From positions 1-5,848 of the forward strand of contig VBEI01000113.1 of the NCBI GenBank assembly GCA_005882715.1: a stretch of 5,848 nucleotides of DNA, given 5' to 3'. The DNA is from Chloroflexota bacterium (GTDB taxonomy: Bacteria > Chloroflexota > Dehalococcoidia > SM23-28-2 > RBG-16-64-32). The translations under genes and the position numbers were made by a program. The notes beneath the pieces were generated by a model that saw only the letters and a list, made by a program, of their open reading frames with translations, ran no database searches and was not told the DNA's origin. Positions 1 to 5,107 of the stretch are shown here, piece after piece; the first letter of the stretch is position 1, and every line of letters begins with the position of its first letter.

Positions 1-528
1 GCATTCGATCTCCTGTCGCGGACAGATGCGGTTATCACCGGCGCGGATATCACGCGGCCGATGCTGCTCCAGACGAAGGCGCGGTCTGCCGGACGTTTCG
101 ATGGCCGCCTGAGACTCGTTGAATGCTCGGCCGAGACGCCGCCTTTCGCGAACGAGTCGTTCGACGCGATCACCTTCGCCTACCTGCTCCGCTACGTATC
201 GGACGTTCGTGCGACCCTCGGCGGACTTGCGCGCCTCGTCAAGCCCGGTGGGACCATGGCCTCGCTCGATTTCGCCGTCCCTAACGGGATTTCGTACCCA
301 CTCTGGCGTATCTACACCGGGGCTGTCCTGCCCGTCGGCGGGCGTCTATTCTCGCGAGACTGGCGGGACGTCGGCGCCTTCCTCGGGCCGAGCATCCGTG
401 ACTTCTACCGCCGCTGGCCGGAGGCGCGGCTGCTCGGAGCATGGCGGGACGCCGGCTTCGCGGACGTGCGCCGGCGCCGCCTCTCTCTCGGTGGCGCAAT
501 CGTGATCTGGGGGACGAAAAGCGGATGA
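1..528 (+). CDS. UbiE/MenG-like SAM-dependent methyltransferase, C-terminal part (5' end outside window)
   Basis: The frame is open from the first base, giving 175 visible residues; the family is usually about 230 aa, so roughly the N-terminal quarter, including the glycine-rich SAM motif I, lies upstream. Visible family marks are GADITRPML (residues 14-22, the post-I segment), the block PPFANESFDAITFAYLLRY (47-65, matching the LPF-D-SFDavt--LRN-D block of UbiE/MenG), LVKPGGTMASLDF (79-91) and a C-terminal GFADV...GGAIVIWGTKSG, equivalent to the G-i--i--G-K ending of UbiE. Members C-methylate prenylated quinone rings (demethylmenaquinone to menaquinone, or a ubiquinone intermediate). The stop TGA overlaps the ATG of the next gene, implying translational coupling with a membrane protein that resembles quinone prenyltransferases and supporting a lipid-quinone role. 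Subfamily and exact substrate cannot be fixed from a partial protein; other small-molecule methyltransferases of this fold are possible. Confidence 0.8.
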   Translation, partial: AFDLLSRTDAVITGADITRPMLLQTKARSAGRFDGRLRLVECSAETPPFANESFDAITFAYLLRYVSDVRATLGGLARLVKPGGTMASLDFAVPNGISYPLWRIYTGAVLPVGGRLFSRDWRDVGAFLGPSIRDFYRRWPEARLLGAWRDAGFADVRRRRLSLGGAIVIWGTKSG

Positions 529-1376
529 GAGTCGACAAACGAAGTAGAGACGTTCCAGAGGCACACGACGCGAGGGCCGGTGTCGAACTCCTGTCCGTAC
601 GCGAGCAGGCAGTAGGCTCACGAGGGCGGGCGGAACGTCTTCGCACGGTCGCGGACGATGCACGGCCGGCGTTTTACGCCCTCAAGCGCGGCGGCTGGCG
701 TGACTACATCACGCTATTACACCCGCCTTACACGCTTTGGCACCTGAGTTATGTCGTGCTCGGCGCGGCGCTCGCTCCGACCGTGCGCTACGACCGGCTG
801 GCGGCGACCCTACTCGCTTTCTTCCTCGCCGTCGGCGTCTCCGCGCACGCTCTCGACGAACTGAACGGAAGGCCGCTCCAGACCCGCATCCCGCGATCGG
901 CACTTGTTGGTCTTGGAATCAGCGGCCTCGCCGGAGCGATAGTCATCGGTGTTATCGGCGTCGTCTTCGCGTCCCCCTGGTTGCTCGCGTTTGTCGCCTT
1001 CGGGGCATTCATCGCCCCGGCCTATAGTCTCGAGTGGTTCCGTGGCCGCTTCCACTCGGACTTCTGGTTTGCGTTCGCCTGGGGCGTCTTCCCGTTTCTG
1101 GCCGCGTACTACGCGAGCGCGGAACGCTTCGGGCTCTCGGCGCTCGTCGGCGCGACAGCCGTCTTCGCGCTGAGCTTAGCCCAACGCACGCTGAGCCGCC
1201 GCGTGCGCGCCCTTCGCCGCCGCGCCCGCAGCTTCGAGGGTCGCATCCTGTACGCCGATGGGGTCGTCGAGGACATCGACGGCACCTGGGCGCTCGCTGT
1301 GGACGAACGCGCGCTCATGCTAATAGGGGCGGCGATATCCGGCCTCAGCCTTGCCGCGCTCCTTGCCCGCGTGTAA
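525..1376 (+). CDS. Multi-pass membrane protein, divergent UbiA-like (prenyltransferase-like)
   Basis: The protein has 283 aa with the ATG at 525 overlapping the previous stop (ATGA); an in-frame ATG at 441 is rejected because it would lie deep inside the methyltransferase. A charged, probably cytoplasmic leader of about 65 residues precedes roughly seven hydrophobic segments (about 71-86, 92-109, 127-149, 151-168, 180-199, 204-220, 263-281). Between segments two and three is AHALDELNGRPLQTRIP (107-123). It sits where UbiA prenyltransferases carry NDxxDxxxD followed by RPL, but only one or two acidic residues and the RPL remain. The second Asp motif is not evident; that part is Arg-rich (RTLSRRVRALRRRAR, 221-235). 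I therefore see a UbiA-like fold by inference, with doubtful prenyltransferase chemistry. Neighbours: coupled to the methyltransferase and 24 bp ahead of the cyclase. Such proteins are often annotated simply as hypothetical. Confidence 0.6.
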   Translation: MRVDKRSRDVPEAHDARAGVELLSVREQAVGSRGRAERLRTVADDARPAFYALKRGGWRDYITLLHPPYTLWHLSYVVLGAALAPTVRYDRLAATLLAFFLAVGVSAHALDELNGRPLQTRIPRSALVGLGISGLAGAIVIGVIGVVFASPWLLAFVAFGAFIAPAYSLEWFRGRFHSDFWFAFAWGVFPFLAAYYASAERFGLSALVGATAVFALSLAQRTLSRRVRALRRRARSFEGRILYADGVVEDIDGTWALAVDERALMLIGAAISGLSLAALLARV

Positions 1377-1386
1377 CCTGTTGGGC

Positions 1387-1392
1387 GAGGGG
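1387..1392 (+). promoter_or_regulatory. Strong Shine-Dalgarno for the cyclase start at 1401
   Basis: GAGGGG lies 8 nt before the ATG at 1401, in the 24-bp gap after the membrane protein. It matters because it fixes translation initiation upstream of the in-frame TGA, arguing that the N-terminal Cys module is really made. Confidence 0.75.
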
Positions 1393-1400
1393 AACACGAA

Positions 1401-2198
1401 ATGGAGAAGGAGCGCGAAGAGAGCGCTGAATTCTGGCGGAAGGCCCTGGTAGAGGGCGAGAAGCCTCTCCGTTTCATACGGAGCGCATTCCGGAGGATCC
1501 CCAGCAGCCCGCGCTGCAAGATCTGTCTCGCACCGTTCGCCAGCATCGGCGGGCGGGTGCTTGGTCTGGTGGGGTTCGCCCCATCCCGTAAGAACCCGCT
1601 TTTCTGCAACGGCTGATTCGAGAAAGCACCCCTCGGCGGCGCCGAGGCTGACATCGGGGTGCTCTTTGCCGACGTGCGCGGGTATACCGCGCGCACAGAA
1701 ACCACCAGTCCGGAAGATATGGCGCGTCTGATGAATCGCTTCTATGCCGCCGCCATCCACGTCCTTTCGCACCACGATGCGGTTATCGACAAGCTCGTCG
1801 GCGACGAAGTGATGGCGCTGTTCATCCAGGGTTTCGCAGGAAAAACCTACATCGAGAAGATGGCTGCCTCTGCGGAGGACCTGCTTCGAGACATAGGATT
1901 CGGCAAGCACGATCCCTGGCTCCCCGTGGGTATCGGTCTCGATTTCGGGCGCGCGTTTGTCGGCAATGTAGGAACTGCCGGCGTGAAGGACTTCACGGCG
2001 CTAGGCGACGTAGTGAATACAGCCGCGCGCATCCAGGGGCATGCTCAGCCCGGTCAGATTGTGATGACGGAACGCGTCTACGAGGTCGTTGGTTCACGTT
2101 ATCCCGATGCGCCTTTCGCTGAGCTAACTTTAAAGGGTAAGCGCGAGCCGGTACCGACGCGAATCGTCGATCTGTCTGCGGCGCCGGTGGCGCCATAG
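1401..2198 (+). CDS. Class III adenylate/guanylate cyclase with N-terminal CxxC...CxxU module; candidate selenoprotein (in-frame TGA at 1614-1616)
   Basis: Read through one in-frame TGA (residue 72) this is a 265-aa soluble protein. Residues 1-36 form a charged helix-like lead. Residues 38-72 hold RCKICLAPF (C39, C42) and NPLFCNG (C69) followed directly by the TGA, so the spacing C69-x2-TGA72 mirrors C39-x2-C42; related cyclases, as I remember them, have Cys here. After the TGA the frame continues with GGAEAD and the catalytic domain: LFADVRGYT (metal Asp D91), DKLVGDEVMALF (K131, second metal Asp D135), and DFTALGDVVNTAAR (T199/D203 near the base, N206, R210), ending with LKGKREPV. All residues expected for conversion of NTP to cyclic NMP are present, so the catalytic half looks functional. 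UGA is a normal stop elsewhere in the window. Alternatives are a recent nonsense mutation at the Cys codon, a sequencing error, or restart at GTG 1659, which would clip the first beta strand. The cyclase call is firm; selenocysteine is an inference, roughly even to favourable. Confidence 0.85.
1617..1667 (+). promoter_or_regulatory. Candidate bacterial SECIS element directly downstream of the in-frame TGA
   Basis: Immediately after the TGA (1614-1616) is a perfect 7-bp stem, CCTCGGC (1631-1637) with GCCGAGG (1641-1647), capped by a 3-nt loop GGC (1638-1640). The loop begins 22 nt past the TGA, and both of its first two bases are G. The published bacterial SECIS model expects an apical loop about 16-37 nt after UGA with a G in the first two loop positions and a stem of 4 bp or more, so geometry and loop identity fit. 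A second, outer pairing GCACC (1626-1630) with GGTGC (1658-1662) extends with one mismatch and one G-U to 1621/1667, enclosing the hairpin with an unpaired 3' side. Caveat: the hairpin also encodes the family-conserved GGAE, so GC-rich coding could produce it by chance. Confidence 0.5.
2180..2194. terminator. GC hairpin at the convergent gene ends (possible bidirectional terminator, weak)
   Basis: GGCGCC (2180-2185), loop GGT, GGCGCC (2189-2194) forms a 6-bp GC-only stem in the last codons of the cyclase. The stops of the cyclase and of dapL are separated by 3 bp, so any terminator must lie in coding sequence. There is no U-tract on either side, hence low confidence. Confidence 0.25.
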
Positions 2199-2201
2199 CC
2201 G

Positions 2202-3374
2202 CTACTGCGCCCAGCCGCCCGCCAGCGACTCCATCCGCCTGACGCCTTCTTCCAGGCGCTCGTCAGGTATCGTGAGCGAGAGCCGGACGTATCCTTCGCC
2301 GCTCGGTCCATAGCCGATGCCGGGGGTAACGACGACGCCCACTTCGTCGAGCAGCCGCGTCGCGAACTGTACGCTCGTCGTGTCCTCAGGCACCCGCACC
2401 CAGAGGTAGAGGCTGGCCAGCGGTGGCCGTATGCGGAGCCCTAGCTTCGTGAGTGCGCCAACCAACCGGTCGCGACGCCCCTGGTAGATGCGGTTGTGCT
2501 CGTCAATACAGTCCTGAGAGCCTTCGAACGCGGCTATCGCCATACGCTGGATGGCCTGCGGTATGCCCGAATCGAGGTTCGACTTCACCCGCATAAGTGC
2601 GTCGATCACAGTCGCGTTGCCCGCCGCCATGCCGATCCGCCAACCCGTCATGTTGTAGGTCTTCGAGAGTGAGTGAAACTCGATGCCGGCGTCACGCGCG
2701 CCATCTGCCTGAAGAAAGCTCGTCGGACGGTAGCCATCGAACGCGACTTCCGAATACGGCCCGTCGTGTAGGATCGCGATATCGTATTGTCGGGCGAAGG
2801 CCACCGCGCGCTCGAAAAAGTCCCGATCGGCGACCGCCCCCGTCGGGTTATTCGGGTAGTTCAACCACAGCACCTTCGCACGGCGGGCTATCTGCTCCGG
2901 GACAGCATCGAGGTCTGGCAGGAACTCGTTCTCCTCGGTCAGGGGCACGTAATAGGGCTCGCCGCCCGCCAGCGCCGTCCCTACAGCGTACACGGGGTAG
3001 CCGGGGTCGGGGACGAGGGCCACGTCGCCGCGCTCGATGAAGCAGAGCGCGATATGCCCGATTCCTTCCTTCGAACCGATTAGTGGCAATATTTCGTGCT
3101 GCGGATCGAGTTCCACCCCGAAACGGCGCTTATACCAGCCGGCCATCGCTTCGCGTAATTCGAGCAGCCCTTCGCTTTCCGGGTAGCGGTGGTTGGCTGG
3201 ATCGCGAGCGGATTTCGTCAGCGCATCGATGATGTGGTCCGGTGTCGGCAGGTCGGGATCGCCGATGGCGAAAGAGATGACGTCCACGCCCTGCGCCCGC
3301 TTCTCCGCGATATTCCGGCTGATCTCGGCGAAAAGGTAAGCCGGCAGCTCCTCGACGCGCTGGGCAAGCCTCAT
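2202..3374 (-). CDS. dapL: LL-diaminopimelate aminotransferase (PLP-dependent)
   Basis: The 390-aa product matches DapL closely over its whole length. This enzyme transfers an amino group from glutamate to tetrahydrodipicolinate to give LL-diaminopimelate in one step, bypassing the succinylase/acetylase branches of lysine and peptidoglycan precursor synthesis; it is cytosolic. Visible signatures: LAQRVEELPAYLFAEI at the N-terminus, IGDPDLPTP (38-45), NHRYPESEG (61-69), LIGSKEGIGH (98-107), NYPNNPTGAVAD (172-183, N175), LHDGPYSEVAFDGY (202-215, D204 facing the pyridine nitrogen), HSLSKTYNMTGWRIG (234-248, Schiff-base lysine K238) and GPSGEGYVRLSL (356-367, R364 for the carboxylate). I chose the ATG at 3374, which overlaps the glycosylase stop as ATGA and gives the usual N-terminus; a TTG at 3389 would add five residues. 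The nearest AAGGA is 15 nt upstream, so initiation probably depends on coupling to the upstream gene. Confidence 0.93.
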   Translation of the reverse strand: MRLAQRVEELPAYLFAEISRNIAEKRAQGVDVISFAIGDPDLPTPDHIIDALTKSARDPANHRYPESEGLLELREAMAGWYKRRFGVELDPQHEILPLIGSKEGIGHIALCFIERGDVALVPDPGYPVYAVGTALAGGEPYYVPLTEENEFLPDLDAVPEQIARRAKVLWLNYPNNPTGAVADRDFFERAVAFARQYDIAILHDGPYSEVAFDGYRPTSFLQADGARDAGIEFHSLSKTYNMTGWRIGMAAGNATVIDALMRVKSNLDSGIPQAIQRMAIAAFEGSQDCIDEHNRIYQGRRDRLVGALTKLGLRIRPPLASLYLWVRVPEDTTSVQFATRLLDEVGVVVTPGIGYGPSGEGYVRLSLTIPDERLEEGVRRMESLAGGWAQ

Positions 3375-3895
3375 TCTGGCGACAGCCAATCCTTAAGTTG
3401 CCGCCACGCGGTGAGCTTCGCCTCCAGCTTCAGCCTTGCATGGCGCGGGCTTGTCGACGGGAACCGCTGCGACTCCACGTTTCCATCCTCGAAGAGGTCG
3501 GGAACGAAGACGCGCGCCGCTCTCAACGCGGTCCCGCCGTTGAAAGCGATGTGCCGAACGTTCGGGTGGTCGCGCAGGAGGCTCAAGAGTGGATTAGCGG
3601 TCGCGTCCAGAATTGCGTCGTCCCCGCTCCCCTCCCGGCTGCACTCCGCAATGACATCCCAGACGGCCACGCTGTTCGAAATCAACGCCGTCGTTCGCTC
3701 ACCGTAAGGAGCCTGTGGGTCGAACGAGAAGAGGATGCCCATGATCTGCCAGAAATGGTTCTGCGGATTCCCATAGTACTCGTGCTTCGCGAGTGATTGC
3801 TTGCTCGGAAACGACCCGAGCACAAGGACACTCGAGCGGTCGTCGATCAGCGGCGGTAGGCCGGTAAGGACCGGCCGCAAATCAGTCGCCGACAA
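3371..3895 (-). CDS. DNA-deoxyinosine (hypoxanthine) glycosylase, UDG superfamily family-6 type
   Basis: The 174-aa protein removes hypoxanthine, the product of adenine deamination, from DNA to start base-excision repair. Family marks are TGLPPLIDDRSSVLVLGSFPS (11-31), then YYGNPQNHFW (40-49), a strongly conserved active-site block whose Asn residues are the likely catalytic or base-recognition positions, VWDVI (a mid-protein segment), HIAFNGGTA (about 115-122) and the C-terminal PSTSP-HA motif (146-153) that forms the DNA-binding loop in this superfamily. The start is taken as TTG at 3895, because GGAGGAG lies 7 nt before it and the family usually begins shortly before the G-PP segment; an ATG at 3961 would add 22 residues inside the EthD gene. 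The gene overlaps the EthD gene by 14 bp and dapL by 4 bp, so the three are very probably cotranscribed. No functional link with lysine synthesis is obvious. Confidence 0.87.
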   Translation of the reverse strand: MSATDLRPVLTGLPPLIDDRSSVLVLGSFPSKQSLAKHEYYGNPQNHFWQIMGILFSFDPQAPYGERTTALISNSVAVWDVIAECSREGSGDDAILDATANPLLSLLRDHPNVRHIAFNGGTALRAARVFVPDLFEDGNVESQRFPSTSPRHARLKLEAKLTAWRQLKDWLSPE

Positions 3896-4256
3896 ACAGA
3901 TGCTCCTCCGCGACAAAGGCCAGCGAGCGCGAGAAGTCGATGAAGCGCTTCTCGTCTTCATAAAGCTCGCGGGCCGCCTGCCGCCCTTCTGCCGTACCGG
4001 CCCCGGCCGAGAACGCCTCGGGGCTCTCCCACCATAGCTCCGCGACGCCGTCGAAAGTGTCGGGGTCGCTGCCGCGGCTCGCGCGCATCGCCTCGTTCAG
4101 CGGGCTGTCGAGCGTATGCACTTGTATATAGCGCCGGATGCCAAGTGCAGCGGCGCGTTCCCGTACCAGCGGTCCGTGGATCTCCCGCCAGTAGCGCTGG
4201 AATTCCTCTCGGGAAAGCTCCGGCAACCGGCGCAGGCAGTAGACAAGCTTGATCAT
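3882..4256 (-). CDS. EthD-domain (dimeric alpha+beta barrel) protein
   Basis: The protein has 124 aa starting MIKLVYCLRR. The EthD family pattern is clear: F-x2-YW-x3-HGPLV (F19, Y22, W23, H27), then RRYIQVHTLD (41-50), FDGVAELWWESPEAF (68-82) and the end segment DEKRFIDFSRS (100-110) followed by AEEHLF. Members are small ferredoxin-like dimeric barrels. The founder is linked to ethyl tert-butyl ether degradation, but most have no assigned reaction, so I assign no substrate. The ATG at 4256 is preferred because GAGAGGGAAGGG ends 9 nt upstream; a GTG at 4301 would add 15 residues unlike the family and leave almost no promoter room opposite the divergent crp-like gene. It is the first gene of the minus-strand operon and overlaps the glycosylase by 14 bp. 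Confidence 0.82.
   Translation of the reverse strand: MIKLVYCLRRLPELSREEFQRYWREIHGPLVRERAAALGIRRYIQVHTLDSPLNEAMRASRGSDPDTFDGVAELWWESPEAFSAGAGTAEGRQAARELYEDEKRFIDFSRSLAFVAEEHLFVGD
3903..3909 (-). promoter_or_regulatory. Shine-Dalgarno fixing the TTG start of the glycosylase
   Basis: GGAGGAG on the minus strand, inside the end of the EthD gene, stands 7 nt before TTG 3895-3893. It is the best ribosome binding site in the minus-strand operon and decides the glycosylase start. Confidence 0.75.
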
Positions 4257-4265
4257 GCGAGTCAG

Positions 4266-4277
4266 CCCTTCCCTCTC
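4266..4277 (-). promoter_or_regulatory. Shine-Dalgarno region of the EthD gene
   Basis: A purine run GAGAGGGAAGGG on the minus strand ends 9 nt before ATG 4256. It supports the shorter start over GTG 4301. Confidence 0.6.
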
Positions 4278-4279
4278 GT

Positions 4280-4309
4280 TTGCGAAAGCCGGTGATACCA
4301 CTTTACGAT
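4280..4309 (+). promoter_or_regulatory. Putative sigma70-type promoter of the Crp/Fnr gene, apparently leaderless
   Basis: TTGCGA (4280-4285, four of six consensus bases) and TACGAT (4304-4309, TAnnnT type) are separated by 18 bp. The -10 ends 7 nt before the ATG at 4317, so transcription would begin at or within a base or two of the start codon. No Shine-Dalgarno precedes this ATG, consistent with a leaderless message. The site lies in the 60-bp divergent region shared with the EthD operon. Confidence 0.45.
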
Positions 4310-4316
4310 ATCCGCA

Positions 4317-5006
4317 ATGCCAGCAGCGACCGAAGCCAACCTACTGCTCAGGGTACCGCTCATCGCCGCGCTGACCGACCCTGACCGCCAGGCGCTCGCG
4401 CGCAGCGCCACGCGCCGGCGCTATCAGCGTGGGGATCTTATTTTCCAGAAGGACGATCCCGGTCAGTCTCTCTTCATCGTCGCCAGCGGCTCGGTCCGTA
4501 TCTATGTCCCCAGCTCGCAGGGCGCCGACCTCACGCTCGCCGTCTTCGGGCCCGGGAATTTCTTCGGTGACCTCTCGCTGCTCGACGGCCGCCCCCGCTC
4601 AGCAAGCGCGTCGGCCCTCACCGACACGAGCGTCGTGGCGCTCGAACGGAGCGATTTCGTGGCGCTCGTCCGCTCCAGCCCGGAGGCCGCGATGTCCGTC
4701 CTCGCGACCGTCGCCAGCCGCCTGCGCGAGACCGACGAAATGGCTTCGGACCTCGCCTTCCTCGATGTCGGCGGCCGGCTGGCAAAGAAGCTGCTCGACC
4801 TCGCGGCCACCAACGGCGTCCGGCGGCGAGACGGCGTCCTGCTCGATATGACGCTCACGCAGGAAGAGCTCGCAAACATGATCGGCGTCACCCGCGAGAG
4901 CGTGAACCGCAACCTCAGTCTTTTCCGCCGCATCGGCCTCATCGCCAAAGAAGGCCGCCGCTTCATCCTCCGCGACCCCGCCGGTCTCCGCCATCGCTGC
5001 GAGTAG
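4317..5006 (+). CDS. Crp/Fnr-family transcriptional regulator with cyclic-nucleotide-binding domain
   Basis: The 229-aa protein has the full CRP architecture. An N-terminal cyclic-nucleotide-binding beta barrel (about 10-125) includes RRYQRGDLIFQKDDPGQSLF (34-53) and a phosphate-binding cassette FFGDLSLLDGRPRSASA (82-98). There GDL replaces the GEL of E. coli CRP and R94-S95-A96 matches the RSA that holds the cyclic phosphate, so binding of cAMP or another cNMP is plausible. A long dimerisation helix (about 122-143) is followed by a winged helix-turn-helix, with LTQEELANMIGVTRESVNR (180-198) as recognition motif and GLI-KEGRRFIL as wing. There is no N-terminal Cys cluster, so it is not an Fnr-type iron-sulfur sensor. 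The gene diverges from the EthD operon and could control it from the shared 60 bp. The cyclase at 1401-2198 is a natural candidate source of its ligand, by inference only. The ATG lacks a Shine-Dalgarno and seems leaderless. Confidence 0.92.
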   Translation: MPAATEANLLLRVPLIAALTDPDRQALARSATRRRYQRGDLIFQKDDPGQSLFIVASGSVRIYVPSSQGADLTLAVFGPGNFFGDLSLLDGRPRSASASALTDTSVVALERSDFVALVRSSPEAAMSVLATVASRLRETDEMASDLAFLDVGGRLAKKLLDLAATNGVRRRDGVLLDMTLTQEELANMIGVTRESVNRNLSLFRRIGLIAKEGRRFILRDPAGLRHRCE

Positions 5007-5107
5007 AGGCCTCGTTCAGAATCGCGGAGCCCCCTTCAGTGTCATCCTGACGCAGGAAGGATCTGTCCTAGGATACCATCTCTAGGGCGCGATGACCTTT
5101 CGGGACT
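5007..5107. repeat. Convergent intergenic gap with a probable interspersed palindromic repeat
   Basis: This gap separates the convergent Crp-type and TPR genes. It contains terminal inverted hexamers GTCATC (5041-5046) and GATGAC (5091-5096), an inner hairpin TCCTG-acg-CAGGA (5045-5057) and a perfect palindrome TCCTAGGA (5066-5073). The core GTCATCCTGACGCAGGAAGG resembles a widespread noncoding repeat that I recall from several bacterial genomes (GTCATCCTGAGCG-GAAGGATCT type). Only one copy is in the window, so repetitiveness is unproven. It may also serve as the transcription end for both genes; no classical U-tract terminator is visible. Confidence 0.45.

Noticed and set aside
1401..1616. 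Stand-alone 71-aa gene ending at the TGA
   Set aside because: It ends right after a half-complete Cys pair, and the family sequence continues in the same frame after the TGA, so it reads as the N-terminus of the cyclase. It remains the truncated product if the TGA is read as a stop.
1109..1910. Two overlapping minus-strand open frames of about 200 codons (1109-1705 and 1320-1910)
   Set aside because: They lie opposite the membrane protein and cyclase, show Arg/Ser/Pro-rich low-complexity translations with no family motif, and are typical antisense frames of GC-rich DNA.
1659..2198. Cyclase starting independently at GTG 1659
   Set aside because: This start would cut the first beta strand just before the metal-binding Asp and drop the conserved GGAE segment. 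Only a weak GAGG stands 11 nt upstream, whereas ATG 1401 has a strong ribosome binding site.
2597..3083. Plus-strand open frames inside dapL
   Set aside because: They are antisense to a clearly conserved enzyme, and their translations are Arg/Pro/Ser-rich with no recognisable domain.
4286..4316. CRP-type operator in the divergent region
   Set aside because: GTGATACCAC and GATATC are short palindromic bits, but no TGTGA-N6-TCACA-like site with two good arms is present.
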